Origin: Schistosoma haematobium
Lineage: Eukaryota > Platyhelminthes > Trematoda > Strigeidida > Schistosomatidae
Assembly: GCF_000699445.3 (NCBI RefSeq)
Contig: NC_067200.1
Coordinates: 18,961,003-19,025,002, forward strand
Reading direction: 5' to 3'
Length of the DNA stretch: 64,000 bases
In this document: in pieces, positions 32,575 through 43,188 of the stretch
Numbering within the stretch: the stretch's first letter is position 1
Layout of the letters: each line of letters begins with the position of its first letter
Notes under the pieces: generated by a model
Seen by the model: only the letters and a program-made list of their open reading frames with translations
What the model was told of the DNA's origin: nothing
Database searches by the model: none
Program-made: the position numbers and the translations under genes

Positions 32575-32645
32575 TCAAATATACGTCTTGAATTGTGTTT
32601 TTTGTTATCGCTCGTTTCCGGCTGTTTGCAGAATATACTTCCCCA
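32575..32645 (+). repeat. Inverted LTR fragment of the Mag-type family
   Basis: About 70 bp (ttgttatcgctcgtttcc, then gcagaatatacttcc) matching the 3' part of the LTR at 63066-63121, but in the opposite orientation to the neighbouring 5' LTR. Confidence 0.65.
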
Positions 32646-32713
32646 CCCCAAAAAAAGGACATGAAAAATTTAAAATCCACATATCAACACCGGATCTTTA
32701 AAAAGGGGAGGTG

Positions 32714-33190
32714 TGTTAAGTCCTGATAAACATAATGAATGATAACTTTGGGATCATTTTATGGGCCAATACTAGCGTATATTTTTATCGTATAATTGTT
32801 AAATAACTAAACTATTCATATTTATGTTCCTCCTATTATAAACTTTATTTTGACATATGAACCGTTATTATACGTTTTACCATTCGTGAATTATACCCTA
32901 CCTATTAGTCACTACCTCCCACATTCATAGCCACATTTGGTCAAATTTTGTACAAATGTTATTTTTTATTTTATGCTACGTTGTGGTTTGTTTGATTGGT
33001 ATATCAATCGAGTATGTTTGAAATACAAGGATTCATATTGCAGGGCCTGAGATTGGTGTTCTGGACTTAACTGACTGGGCTAGGTGGAAAGCAGGACCAA
33101 TCAGGACTCTGAGTTGCTCGCACGTAATTTACGCGTCCTTAGTTCGATCGATAATTCGGTGCTTCTGATTGGCGGCTTTAGGCTATGACA
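32714..33190 (+). repeat. Solo LTR, family D (third copy, edge uncertain)
   Basis: Starts TGTTAAGTCC and matches the 513-bp solo LTRs at 53134 and 54137 along most of its length, including a TATA-like region. It ends at about GCTATGACA, somewhat shorter; no target duplication found. A CR1-like RT frame begins right after it. Confidence 0.6.
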
Positions 33191-34040
33191 ATTTTGTATG
33201 TTAATGAATTTTCTAGTTTCTTATGGCCGTCGGTTTTGTTATGTACGAACAATGTCAAGATATGGAGACATAAAAAGTAAAGGTGATAGTTTAGGGCTTC
33301 AAAATGACCTGGAGAAATCAACTGAATGGTCTCGAACTTGGCAGTTGCCGACCAATAATTTCAAGTGCATTGAGGTGTATATTGGTCGCTAAGGTACAGA
33401 TACGTACATGATGAATAACATTGAGTTACCTGTTGCCCAGACACAGGATGACTTGATAGTCATCGTTAGCTAAGACTTAGAACCTGCTAAACACTGTCAT
33501 GTGATAGCCACCAAAGGTTTTAGAACTATATGGTTAATACTTAGGGCTATTATCTATGTTGATGCTAAAACCTTTTAGACTTTGCATACCGTATTTGTGC
33601 GTCGTGAACTCGAGCACTGCATACAAGCAGCTACCCTATACACAGAACAAGACAGTGAGCTGTTGAAAAAGGTTCAAAGAATCGCAACTAGGCTGATTTC
33701 TTGAATAGCAAAGGTCCAATATCATGCTCGACTGATTAAACTAAACCTATTTCCATAGTCTTATGGAAGAACCAGAGGCGAATTGATTACAGTTTTCGAA
33801 CTGCTTAGTGATAAATTTGCATATGATATGTCCTCATTTTTCTTGTCTTGCGAAAGAAAGAATTTACAAGGATATTCTAAAAAAAGTTCACAAGCCTAGA
33901 ACAAATCACTTGTCAGATGATTATCAACTTTCCCATAGAATCATGAACGAATGGAATTCATTAATTCAACATGTGATTGAAGTTCTATATGTCGTCCCTT
34001 TCAAAAGAAAGTTAAATCAACTGAGAGATCACCATTAACA
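33191..34040 (+). pseudogene. CR1-like LINE reverse transcriptase C-terminus
   Basis: Reads YVNEFSSFLW, then NNVKIWRHIKSKGDS (the ADD-type catalytic box has become TNN), LQNDLEKSTEWSRTWQLP, and after frame changes KVQRIATRLIS-like words and finally HKPRTNHLSDDYQLSHRIMNEWNSL (33890-33960) with LNQLRDHH as the C-terminus (stop at 34038). At least three frame changes. Typical Perere/CR1-like end. The 5' half is missing, replaced by the family D LTR. Confidence 0.75.
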
Positions 34041-34260
34041 CAGGCTACTTAGCCTCCTGTCCCTTCAAAAGTGAATGCGAAACTGTGACAGGCTCATACA
34101 AGACTTTTCTACAAAGATAAGAAGGGCCTTTGCCACTGTAGGTCAGTTGGGTATACGCGTAATAATTGTTTTATACATGGCTTATCTCTATAACCGGCCC
34201 GTGGATTTTTTCAAGTTCATAAGATTGTGCTCAAACACATTCCAACAAATGAGCTTGTGG

Positions 34261-34560
34261 TGACATTAGTTCCTGACTATATGACCTTTGTAGCCTAGCA
34301 TATAATTGATGGAGAATTTTATATTCAACAACTAACACAAAGAGAAGGTCAACAATGGTGTACGCGGGAACATTCAATACACTCTGTTGGCATGGGGTGG
34401 TCATTCTTGCGTAACCCATAAATTTCCACATTAAATATATCATTCCATGCTCAGCCAAAATATGTTCCTCCTAAGTGCTAAGGGCTATATTGTTGTCACG
34501 ATACAATGAGTCAGTGTGGACGATGATGTAACTTCCACGAAAGGTAGTCACATCATGACA
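34261..34560. repeat. Interspersed repeat, family C
   Basis: Second copy of the repeat at 28912-29240, ending in the same tacatcatgaca-type word. The 220 bp before it (34041-34260) show nothing clear. Confidence 0.5.
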
Positions 34561-36179
34561 AATCCATAATTTCGAAATTATGTATGTTGTTACAACAGTA
34601 CTAATAACGAACTACACCCTGATTATACAAGCCTCCAAATACGGCGTATAATGCACCAACCAACCTGGAAGAAGGACGGTTAACAACAACTATGGTCTAA
34701 TCGATGAATTACGTCCAACATTTCGGTCATCTTAACTAAGTTACTCTAGGTCTTGAGAGACGTTTTTCCAACCACAGTTCAGGTTTCTCACTTAAAACGC
34801 AAAAACTACATTTATAACTAGTAGTTACACAATCGTAAGGAGAGATTAACACGTTTAATCATTGATGACCATCCTGTTTTAAAGTTATTCGGAACTAAGT
34901 TGTTTTATCTGCGCTCGACACTTTATAAGATAGTCAAGGCGATGGATAAATCAAATATGTCTCAAATCAAATGATTCACTGATGACTGCATTCGAAAGTT
35001 CCTAAGTCAGTTATATATAGGGTAGGATTAAGTGAACAAAATACAGCTTTAGGACTTCTCAAAATGCTTCTAATATGAAAAAGAATTACCTATATGCCAT
35101 CGTTTACCGGTTGATAGATTACAACTAAGTGAACTGTAGAGGTAAATTAACCCTTGAAATAAGCGGTTTCGTAAGCCTTCGTTAATGATATTGACCTCAA
35201 TAGGCGTTGTGGACAACAGCGTTGTCAAGAACTGAACTTCTGTGACATCTTTTACGCACTTTTTTACAAATAAGTCGCTGTTAATATTGAATTCCTCAGC
35301 TGAGTTTGTCTCTTGTTTTATGTAGGTGAAGTTCTGTTTTCTTGTGAGATCTATTTATTTCGTGTTCTGATATTTTCATTTATTTATTTGTTCAATCAGA
35401 TTGTTTATTTCAACATTTGTCCTCTTTCCTTCTATGGATTCTAATTTTGCAATTTTCGCCCCACAATCAACAGACCGACCACTTGATAACGTGGTATCGG
35501 CAGTCGCAAAACGCAGTAAGACGTGTTAATATGAGATGGTTCTTATTATTTCCAATGACGTCATTAGTGCCATAAAAATCTTTTGGTTATGGATAACAAT
35601 TAATTGAAATCTATGTAATAACATATAAAGTTTGGTTTTAAACGTCGCAATCGGCGAACGAAATCCAAAAAGCCTGATACGTACCTTACCATCGAGGCGT
35701 CAGTGCAAAGAAACCATCTTGTTTGCACCAGCTTATAAAAGTGTGTATTTGGGTCTGGATACTCACAACCTATTGTACTGTGGCAGCTTATTAATCAGTG
35801 CCTTAGCGACAACGTCGGTGAAAACACAGATAATATTTTTGAGATGAAAAATAAATTCATTTATCTTCAGAAATTCTTGTTGTTAAAGTGACTAGGTTGG
35901 ATAGTGTTGATAAGCCGAGAAATGCACTATGTATCCCGTAAGGTGACCGGATCTTTTCGTAAAATCTAATTTGGTCATCACGAATTCACGTGCACTATTA
36001 AACCTTTTCTAACTACACGAAATACATAGGTTTTAATGGTATGGGAGCTTTTAAGTCACCTACTGACAAGTTCGGTTTAATGATGATATGTCTAACTGAC
36101 GCTAGTATTGAAATGCAATGGCTGACTGGTCGGTCAATGCGGATGGATCGATCGGAGATGAATGGTATAAGTTTAAGTC
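34561..36179. other. Spacer with one LTR relic
   Basis: Mostly unrecognised. At about 35195-35255 the words agcgttgtcaa, actgaact and ctgtgacatc match the 3' end of the CsRn1-type LTR, a likely relic. The 3' part may include decayed LINE endonuclease sequence. Confidence 0.4.
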
Positions 36180-37856
36180 CACATTCTAGTTCGCAACACC
36201 ACCGTTTATCCCATGGCCAACATGTAATCTAACATATTGCCCTCCATGGGTTATTGAGGAAACTCGGGAGCTGTTGAAAAGTAGGAAACACTTCTAGAAC
36301 ATATTCCTATCGACAGGACACGCATCATTTAAGCGTGAATGCAAAAATGCGGAGTATATGTAAAAGAACCATAGCTAAATCCCTTGCTATTTACGGATGA
36401 CAGCTGGTGTATGACAGCCGTAGTTGTCCGAAACGATTGGTTCCGCATGTTAAACGGCGAACAAAACGTAGTGATGGTATTCTGCTGTTACTGTTACACA
36501 AAACTTCAGATTTACTATCTGAGTCAGATCAGGGAAAAGCTGAGACTTTTTCAAAGTATTTTGGCGAAATCTACAAATACTTGTCCCAATCACACCAAGA
36601 TATCAAGCACAGGGTCTGTACATGTGACCGAGGAAACTATTCTTCTATTGTAAGGTACCGGTCCCTAACGATTAGCATCCACGACTACAGTCATCTCATG
36701 CGGACCTTCTTTCAAGACTGCTGGCGACGCTCTTCAACATGCCCCTGCAACTCCTCCAACTCCCTAGAGAGTAGAAAGACGCCACAGTCCTATATTTAAG
36801 GATGATCAGAGACTACTGGTCAGTCAGTCTAACCAGCATAGTCGTTAAGTTACCTGAAAAAATAGTCACGCAGATCCGCACAATCTTTTTACTTCCAAGC
36901 AACATGGGTTTCGCAACAAGCGTCCATGCTCGGCTAACTTAATTATTGTGAGAAAGGATTGGACAGAAACCCTAGATAACTGTCTGTCTATCAACGTGAT
37001 ATTCATAGATTTTAGCAACACATTTGACAAGATTTCACACTCAGGTCTTATGCAGACGCTCTAGAAATTCGGAATGACAGGTGGCGTACAGGAATGGATA
37101 GGAAACTTCTTATGTGACCACGGACAGAGAGTGACGGCTAGTCGCACGCCATCCGAATGGAAGTCGGTCAAAGATGGTATACCCTAAGACACCATTTTAG
37201 GCCCTCTTCTGTTCTTTCTCTACGTTAATGAATCAATGCTATTGCTTAAGTCATCAACATTATTATTGGCGGATGATGTCAAAATCTGGAGAACAATAAA
37301 AATTGAGGTTGATCATTTTGATCTCCAAGTTGACTTAGACGAATTAGTTAGATGGGCTCGAGGTTGGGGCCCGGAAGTTATTTCTAGGAAGACTGTGCTC
37401 ATGCGAATCGGACAGTGATAGTTACCATTATATTATTGGTGGAACATATCTTTAACGCGTTAAGGAACTTAAAAAATTAGGAGTAATAATAAATCATGAC
37501 TCGAAAACAACTGCTATTGGCGACGCAGCTGGTGCCAAAGGTTTCCGCGCATTATGGTCATTTCGCCGAGCACTCAAATGCTTTGACAGAGGAATGTTTC
37601 GAATTTTATGTCCCACGTGCGTAAGACCACACTTAGAGTACTGTATCCAAGCAGCTAGCTGATGTCTGATAAAGGATACTAACTCGCTTAAGCGTGTTCA
37701 GAGTGTAGGAAAGATGAGCACTTAAAACGAGGTGACCTCATACTGGCACATCGTATCTTTACATATGAGTTAGGTGTTAATATGTCTTGTCTTTTTGCTC
37801 CCTCCAGCACTAATAATCTCAGAGGTCACAGCAAGAAGGTTCAAAACCCGCGATCT
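36180..37856 (+). pseudogene. CR1-like LINE, upstream part (interrupted by RTE)
   Basis: Decayed frames in order: PPWVIEETRELLKSRKHF (linker after the endonuclease), ESDQGKAETFSKYFGEIY at about 36520, LTSIVVKL at 36826, VIFIDFSNTFDKISHSGLM at about 37000, ILGPLLFFLYVNES, LLLADDVKIWR (ADD box, 37260-37275) and CLFAPSSTNNLRGHSKK to the RTE insertion. Stops (for example near 37062 and 37186) and slips show decay. The element is a CR1/Perere-like LINE. It continues at 41082 beyond the inserted RTE. Confidence 0.75.
37843..37856. repeat. 14-bp target duplication, left
   Basis: aaaacccgcgatct at 37843-37856 is repeated exactly at 41068-41081, the two edges of the inserted RTE. Confidence 0.95.
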
Positions 37857-37859
37857 TAC

Positions 37860-40151
37860 TTACTTACACCTGTTACTCCTCGTGAAGGAGCATAGGTCGC
37901 TCACCAGCATTCTCCATCCAACCCTGTCCTGGGCAATCCTTTCCAGCTCCTTCCAGTTGTAATTCATCCTTTTCATATCTGCTTCTATTATCCGACGTAA
38001 CGTGTTCTTTGGCCTTCCTCTTTTCCGCTTCCCTTCAGGATTCCAAGTTAGAGCTTGCCTCGTGATGCAGTTTGACGATTTGCGTAATGTATGTCCTATC
38101 CATTTCCATCGTCTTTTCCTAATTTCCTCTTCAGCTGGAAGTTGGTTTGTTCTCTCCCACAGAAGGCTATTGCTGATGGTATCCGGCCAATGGATGTTGA
38201 GTATCTTGCGTAGACAGCTATTTATAAATACTTGTACCTTCTTGATTGTGGTTGTTGTAGTTCTCCAAGTTTCAGCTCCATACAGTAGAATTGCCTTGAC
38301 GTTCGTATTGAAGATTGTCACTTTGATATTGGTTGAAAGTTGTTTTGAGTTCCATATGTTCTTCAATTGTAGGAATGCGGCCCTCGCTTTGCCAATCCTC
38401 GCCTTTACGTCTGCATCTGAACCTCCTTGTTCATCGATGGTGCTTCCCAGATATGTGAAGGATTCTACATCTTCCAGAGTTTCGCCATCAAGGGTGATTG
38501 GATTGCTGTTCTCCGCTTTGAATTTGAGGACCTTGGTTTTCCCTTTGTGTATACTGAGGCCTACTGATGCAGAGACTGCTGCTACATTGGCTGTCTTTAT
38601 CTGAATCTGTTCACGTGTACGTGATAGGAGGGCTAGGTCATCTGCGAAGTCCAGATCGTCTAATTGGTTCTGAGCTGTCCATTGTATCCCGTGTTTTCCT
38701 TCAGATGTCGAGGTCTTCATAATCCAGTCGACCACCAGAAGAAAGAGGAAGGGAGAGAGTAAACAGCCTTGTCTGACTCCGGTCCTTACTTGGAATGCAT
38801 CTGTCAGCTGTCCTCCATGCACTACTTTGCACTGTAGTCCGTCGTATGAGTTCCGGATAATATTGACAATCTTCTCAGGAACTCCGTAGTGTCGAAGAAG
38901 TTTCCATAATGTCCTCCTATCTACACTGTTAAATGCCTTTTCATAATCAATGAAGTTGATGTATAGTGACGAGTTCCACTCAACTGATTGTTCGACGATG
39001 ATCCGTAGTGTTGCAATTTGGTCTTTGCACGACCGATCCTTTCGGAATCCAGCTTGTTGATCTCGAAGTTGGGCATCTACTGCATCCTTCATCCGGTTCA
39101 GCAACACTCTGTTGAAGACTTTCCCTGGTATTGACAGTAGTGTAATGCCTCTGTAGTTTCCACATTTGCTCAGATCTCCTTTCTTTGGAACCTTGACGAG
39201 GTGTCCTTCTTTCCAGTCCATCGGCACTTGTTCCTCCTCCCAAATCTTTTTGAATAGAAGATAAAGCATACTTGTGGTTGCTTCGATGTCTGATTTCAGT
39301 GCTTCAGCTGGTATGTTGTCGGGTCCTGCTGCTTTCCCGCTCTTGATTTGTCTGATGGCCACTCTAATTTCCTCCGTCGTTGGTGGGTTGACATCTATAG
39401 GAAGATCTGTGTGTGCTACTTCGATGTTCGGTGGATTCATTGGAGCTGGCCTATTCAGGAGTTCCTCGAAGTATTCTACCCATCTGTTTCGCTGTTGTTG
39501 AATTTCAGTGATTGGCTTGCCTTCTTTGTCTTTGACCGGCCTCTCTGGTTTACTGTATTTCCCTGATAGTTTCTTCGTTGTATCGTAGAGCTGTTTCATA
39601 TTTCCTTCTCTAGCAGCTTTTTCTGCCGTCGTTGCTAATTCTTCCACGTATTTCTTCCTGTCGGCTCTAATGCTCCTCTTCACTTGCTTGTTTGCTTCTA
39701 TGTATTCAGCTTGTGCTTGGACTTTCTCTGCTCGTGTTTGGCTGTTGTTAATTGCTGTCTTCTTGTTCTTCCTTTCTTTAATCTTGTCCAGTGTTTCTAT
39801 AGAGATCCATTCCTTATGATGGTGTTTCTTTAGGCCCAGAACCTCTTGACACGTTGAAGTCAATGTTTCTTTGATGCCTTTCCAGTTGTCCTCCATGGTA
39901 GTTTCTTCTTCATTCAGTAGATCTTGAAAGGCTTGGAATCTGTTGTTGAGAGCTATCTTGAATTTATTGAGTTTGTCAGTATCTCGAAGGAAGGCTGTAT
40001 TGAACCTTTGTAGTGCTGTTTGTCCACTTGTCCAGTTCTTTTTTAGCTTCAGTTTTAAATTGGCTACAACTAGGTGGTGATCTGAAGCTACGTCAGCTCC
40101 TCTCCTGGTTCTCACATCTTCCATTGTCCTTCGGAATTTTTGTTGATGCAA
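37860..40151 (-). CDS. RTE LINE reverse transcriptase (open part)
   Basis: 763-residue open frame covering the end of the endonuclease domain ([11 protein letters not shown], the final catalytic block with the conserved Asp-His), a Lys-rich linker with [19 protein letters not shown], and the complete [70 protein letters not shown] and catalytic FADD at 502-505. The tail ends [13 protein letters not shown]. The frame proper starts upstream (40879) in a frame offset by one lost base, so the listed start at 40151 is not the native N-terminus. The role is target-primed reverse transcription of the element's own RNA. Confidence 0.9.
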   Translation of the reverse strand: MHQQKFRRTMEDVRTRRGADVASDHHLVVANLKLKLKKNWTSGQTALQRFNTAFLRDTDKLNKFKIALNNRFQAFQDLLNEEETTMEDNWKGIKETLTSTCQEVLGLKKHHHKEWISIETLDKIKERKNKKTAINNSQTRAEKVQAQAEYIEANKQVKRSIRADRKKYVEELATTAEKAAREGNMKQLYDTTKKLSGKYSKPERPVKDKEGKPITEIQQQRNRWVEYFEELLNRPAPMNPPNIEVAHTDLPIDVNPPTTEEIRVAIRQIKSGKAAGPDNIPAEALKSDIEATTSMLYLLFKKIWEEEQVPMDWKEGHLVKVPKKGDLSKCGNYRGITLLSIPGKVFNRVLLNRMKDAVDAQLRDQQAGFRKDRSCKDQIATLRIIVEQSVEWNSSLYINFIDYEKAFNSVDRRTLWKLLRHYGVPEKIVNIIRNSYDGLQCKVVHGGQLTDAFQVRTGVRQGCLLSPFLFLLVVDWIMKTSTSEGKHGIQWTAQNQLDDLDFADDLALLSRTREQIQIKTANVAAVSASVGLSIHKGKTKVLKFKAENSNPITLDGETLEDVESFTYLGSTIDEQGGSDADVKARIGKARAAFLQLKNIWNSKQLSTNIKVTIFNTNVKAILLYGAETWRTTTTTIKKVQVFINSCLRKILNIHWPDTISNSLLWERTNQLPAEEEIRKRRWKWIGHTLRKSSNCITRQALTWNPEGKRKRGRPKNTLRRIIEADMKRMNYNWKELERIAQDRVGWRMLVSDLCSFTRSNRCK

Positions 40152-40879
40152 ATATCATCTATCTGGTTCTCTGTAGTGTGGTCCGGTGAGATCCATGTAG
40201 CCTTGTGTATACGTTTGTGTGGAAATATTGTGCCTCCTATGACTAATTTGTTGAATGCACACAAATTTGCAAATCTTTCTCCATTTTCGTTCCTCTCTCC
40301 CAGTCCATGTCGTCCCATAATATCTTCATATCCAGTGTTGTCTATTCCGACCTTGGCATTTAGATCTCCCATCAGAATGGTGAGGTCCTTTCTTGGGCAT
40401 CTCTCTATGATTGACTGCAGCCGCTCGTAGAATTGATCTTTAATGTCGTCGTTTCTATCATTGGTGGGTGCATAACATTGGATAATATTCATTAAGATCC
40501 CCTCCTTCTTTGTTTTGAATGATGCTTTGATGATTCTGGATCCGTGGGATTCCCATCATACAAGTGCATTTCGTGCTACTTTGGACAGCATTAGAGCAAC
40601 TCCCTGAGTGTGTGGAGCATTTTCCTCTTCGTGACCGGAGTATAGCAGCATCTCTCCTGTAGCTAGCCTTTTCTGTCCAGCTTGGGTCCAGTGGGTTTCG
40701 CTGATTCCCAGTACTGCTAAGTTGTATCTCCTCATTTCCGTTGCAAGTTGACTGGTCTTCCCGGTTTCCCACATTGTTCGAACGTTCCATGTACCTATAA
40801 AAATTTTTGCTCTAGTTGTTAGAAGGGGCATCGGCCTCGTGGCTTCCGAAGGAACTCGGCTATCACCATGAAGCGTCAT
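40112..40879 (-). pseudogene. RTE LINE endonuclease with in-frame TGA and frameshift
   Basis: From the ATG at 40879: FIGTWNVRTM near residue 28, AVLGISETHWTQ near 55, a TGA at 40556-40558 after NALV, then in the same frame WESHGSRIIKASF, NIIQCYAPTND, LTILMGDLNAKVG and [17 protein letters not shown]. Near 40135 an A-run is one base short and the frame passes into the RT frame below. Catalytic Asn, Glu, Asp and His blocks of the endonuclease are all present. The TGA sits at the same codon as in the copy at 105-107. Confidence 0.85.
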
Positions 40880-41081
40880 AATTCTTCTAAGTGAAGACCT
40901 TCTAACTCTCAGGGCAGAGTTAAAATGGTTTGGATTATTTTTTCTGGTAAGCGTTTTTTTAGCGATTTAGTTTTCTACGGGATGGGGACGCTAACCCCAT
41001 GCCCAACCCTCCTCCTTTACCCGGGCTTGGGACCGGCAGTAACTCTAGAAGAGCTACAGGCGGAGTTAAAACCCGCGATCT

Positions 41082-41420
41082 AGTAAACTTAAAGTGGGGT
41101 CCCGTTTTTGTCATCGAGTAGTCAATGACTGGAACGCCTTACCCGAATAAGAGGTATCAGCCCCATCGGTGAATACTTTCAAGAAGCTGGACTTTCACTG
41201 GAAGGCAAACTGTCAGGATTAGCACTGGTTCACCAACCTAATATCTTTATTACTGAAAACTGAAGACATAAGACCATAGTGTTTAACTCGAACATCTATC
41301 TGAAAATGCTGTTGGAGTAAATGTCTCTGCGAAATAGGTATAAATTTTCTGCTTGATTAGTTTCTAACTAACAGCACCCTCTCTATTAAAGGGTACTGAT
41401 TCGATCGATCAATCATTCAA
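41082..41420 (+). pseudogene. CR1-like LINE, downstream part with 3' end
   Basis: After the target duplication the LINE resumes: RVVNDWNALPE at about 41120 is the conserved C-terminal block, ending near 41222. The 3' end is at about 41390-41420 with atcaatcaatc-like repeats, the tail type of this LINE. Confidence 0.7.
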
Positions 41421-42187
41421 TCAATCAATTAGTCAGTAATCTTAAATCAAAGTTCGTTTCGACCTTACCGTTGGACTTTTACACATTGAACATTATCAAA
41501 CACTTAAAAACGTATTGAAACAACAATAGAAGAGCGCAAAGAAATCTGTTGGCATGTATAAGCTTGCTACAAAGATATTGAGCTTTGGATATACTGTCCA
41601 TTGGATAGTTTGACCGCATAGTTTCTATCGTTGTTATGATCTACGGAGACAGCGCCCACTTCAAATAAGCATGTTCCTAGCAAGTCAAACAATCTGTTCC
41701 TAATTTCGATTTCAAGATTTTCCTGATTTGAGGATTGATTTATTGCTCATTGTCCATTGTCGTCCTCAGTACGTGTAAGTAAACTGTATGCACATCCTGG
41801 TTCCTTGATTTACCTGTTTTTGTTCTTTTTCCATCACCTCTAACTCACCATACTCTGAATCCTCCTGTAAAACACAAATTACATTCTAAATATAAGCAAA
41901 CTGCCACACGTTTTTTGATAAGGTTGTTTAACAATCACTTGTAGAGCTTTTTCCATCTTATTACGAGTGCTTGGATTACGGTTCAAATGTGTGGTAGACT
42001 GACCATTGAACATGCAGTTGGTTGACAATATTACAGCTTGCCTATTGATTATAATCAGCGTACAGTAGACTGAGAATTGATATAAATACCTATCTGTTGG
42101 AAATTTTTTAGGATCATATGAGCAATTGAGTACCTCTGACAAGAAATTTTGGCACTATCCTGGTTGGACTACACCAAAATACAAGGC
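41421..42187. other. Spacer, nothing recognised
   Basis: AT-rich; the 87-codon minus-strand frame at 41879-42142 shows no motif. Confidence 0.4.
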
Positions 42188-42326
42188 GACCCAAGGTCCC
42201 AACTTTGGGGAAATTTTAGGGTTTTTGTGCCGTTTTCCCAAAGTTTCCCCAAAATTTACTAAAGCGGCTTCCCCAAAGTTTCCCCAAAATGGGTCAAATT
42301 TTCCCCAAAATTGGGAGCTTGGGGAT
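42188..42326. mobile_element. Foldback/MITE-like element, short copy
   Basis: About 139 bp. Ends pair imperfectly over ~22 bp (cccaaggtcccaac... with ...ttgggagcttgggg). Shares tttccccaaa words, gtttttgtgcc and a gcggcttcccc block with the element at 11191-11446. It lies five bases from an LTR. Confidence 0.75.
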
Positions 42327-42331
42327 AGGTC

Positions 42332-42654
42332 TGATGATGTCACAGGTATTCAGTGTTTGACAACGCTTCTACCAGTAACATCTTCTAATATATTTCGTTC
42401 CCACCCAGAGAAATCAAAAGACAGAGTCGAGGAGATCGGAAGAGTGTATTTGGTGATTACAAATATATCGGAATTCTCTGATCTAATCTGGCTAGCGATT
42501 GCGGTTGATGTTGAGCACGGCGTTGCCACACGTGATCTGGTGCGGATGCCTGACCGAGCGCCTTCAGCTAGATGAGTCCACTAAAACATATGGTCAGCAT
42601 CCAATGTCGAAAACTTACAGGGCTATTTATTTTGGGGATTTATTCACCGCTACA
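42332..42654 (-). repeat. 3' LTR, gypsy copy 2
   Basis: 323 bp. Differs from its 5' partner at about six bases. Confidence 0.9.
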
Positions 42655-42670
42655 GATCACTCCCCCCCCT
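42655..42670 (-). promoter_or_regulatory. Polypurine tract, gypsy copy 2
   Basis: Plus-strand gatcactcccccccct, the complement of the tract in copy 1, directly beside the 3' LTR. Confidence 0.85.
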
Positions 42671-43188
42671 AGTGGGTTAGTGATGACCCTAAGACGTGGC
42701 CAGCCAGAAGTTTAAACCCAGCGAGTTTGTCGTTGGTAAACACTCTTCTGATAGCTTGCAAGGATTAGCAGCGTCTGGTCGTCTTTCCTTACTATATGGG
42801 ACCGAGGTACAACATAGTAAAAAAAGAAAAAGTATGATGAAAATTTCGACTCCTCATAAACGTTTTCGTTCTTTTCCAGCCGGCCTGGAAAAGAAAATGT
42901 AAGTGCATGTCGAAATACACTCGTATGTGCGTAAAAACAAAATGTCGGCGAAAAATTGGAATCTTAACTAATTTACACGTAATATCGATAGAAAAAAATT
43001 TGTTTTTTTGTTTTGTATTTTTTGGAATAAAAATAAAAATATATAAGCATATTAAAATTGTATTTTTTTAAAAAATATATATATCGTAAAAAGAAAGATC
43101 GAGATAATATTAAATATCTAGTAGTGCCTTACGTGCAATAGTCGTTTAAATGCTCTGGAAATCTAACTCTTCTTCCAGAACGCGTCGT

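Larger units (their letters stand above)
37857..41067 (-). mobile_element. RTE-type LINE, full-length copy
   Basis: 3.2-kb minus-strand element with a defined 5' end (41067), a 5' UTR, endonuclease, RT and a 3' tail of GTAA-type repeats at 37857-37864. Exact 14-bp target duplication. It interrupts a CR1-like LINE. Coding sequence is damaged only by one in-frame TGA and one lost base. Confidence 0.95.

Noticed and set aside
34700..34760. Hammerhead-like words (gatgacc, gaaatgttgg on the minus strand)
   Set aside because: CTGANGA core is not complete and no stem I pairing was found.
41879..42142. 87-codon minus-strand frame
   Set aside because: No recognisable domain, weak composition, beside mobile elements.
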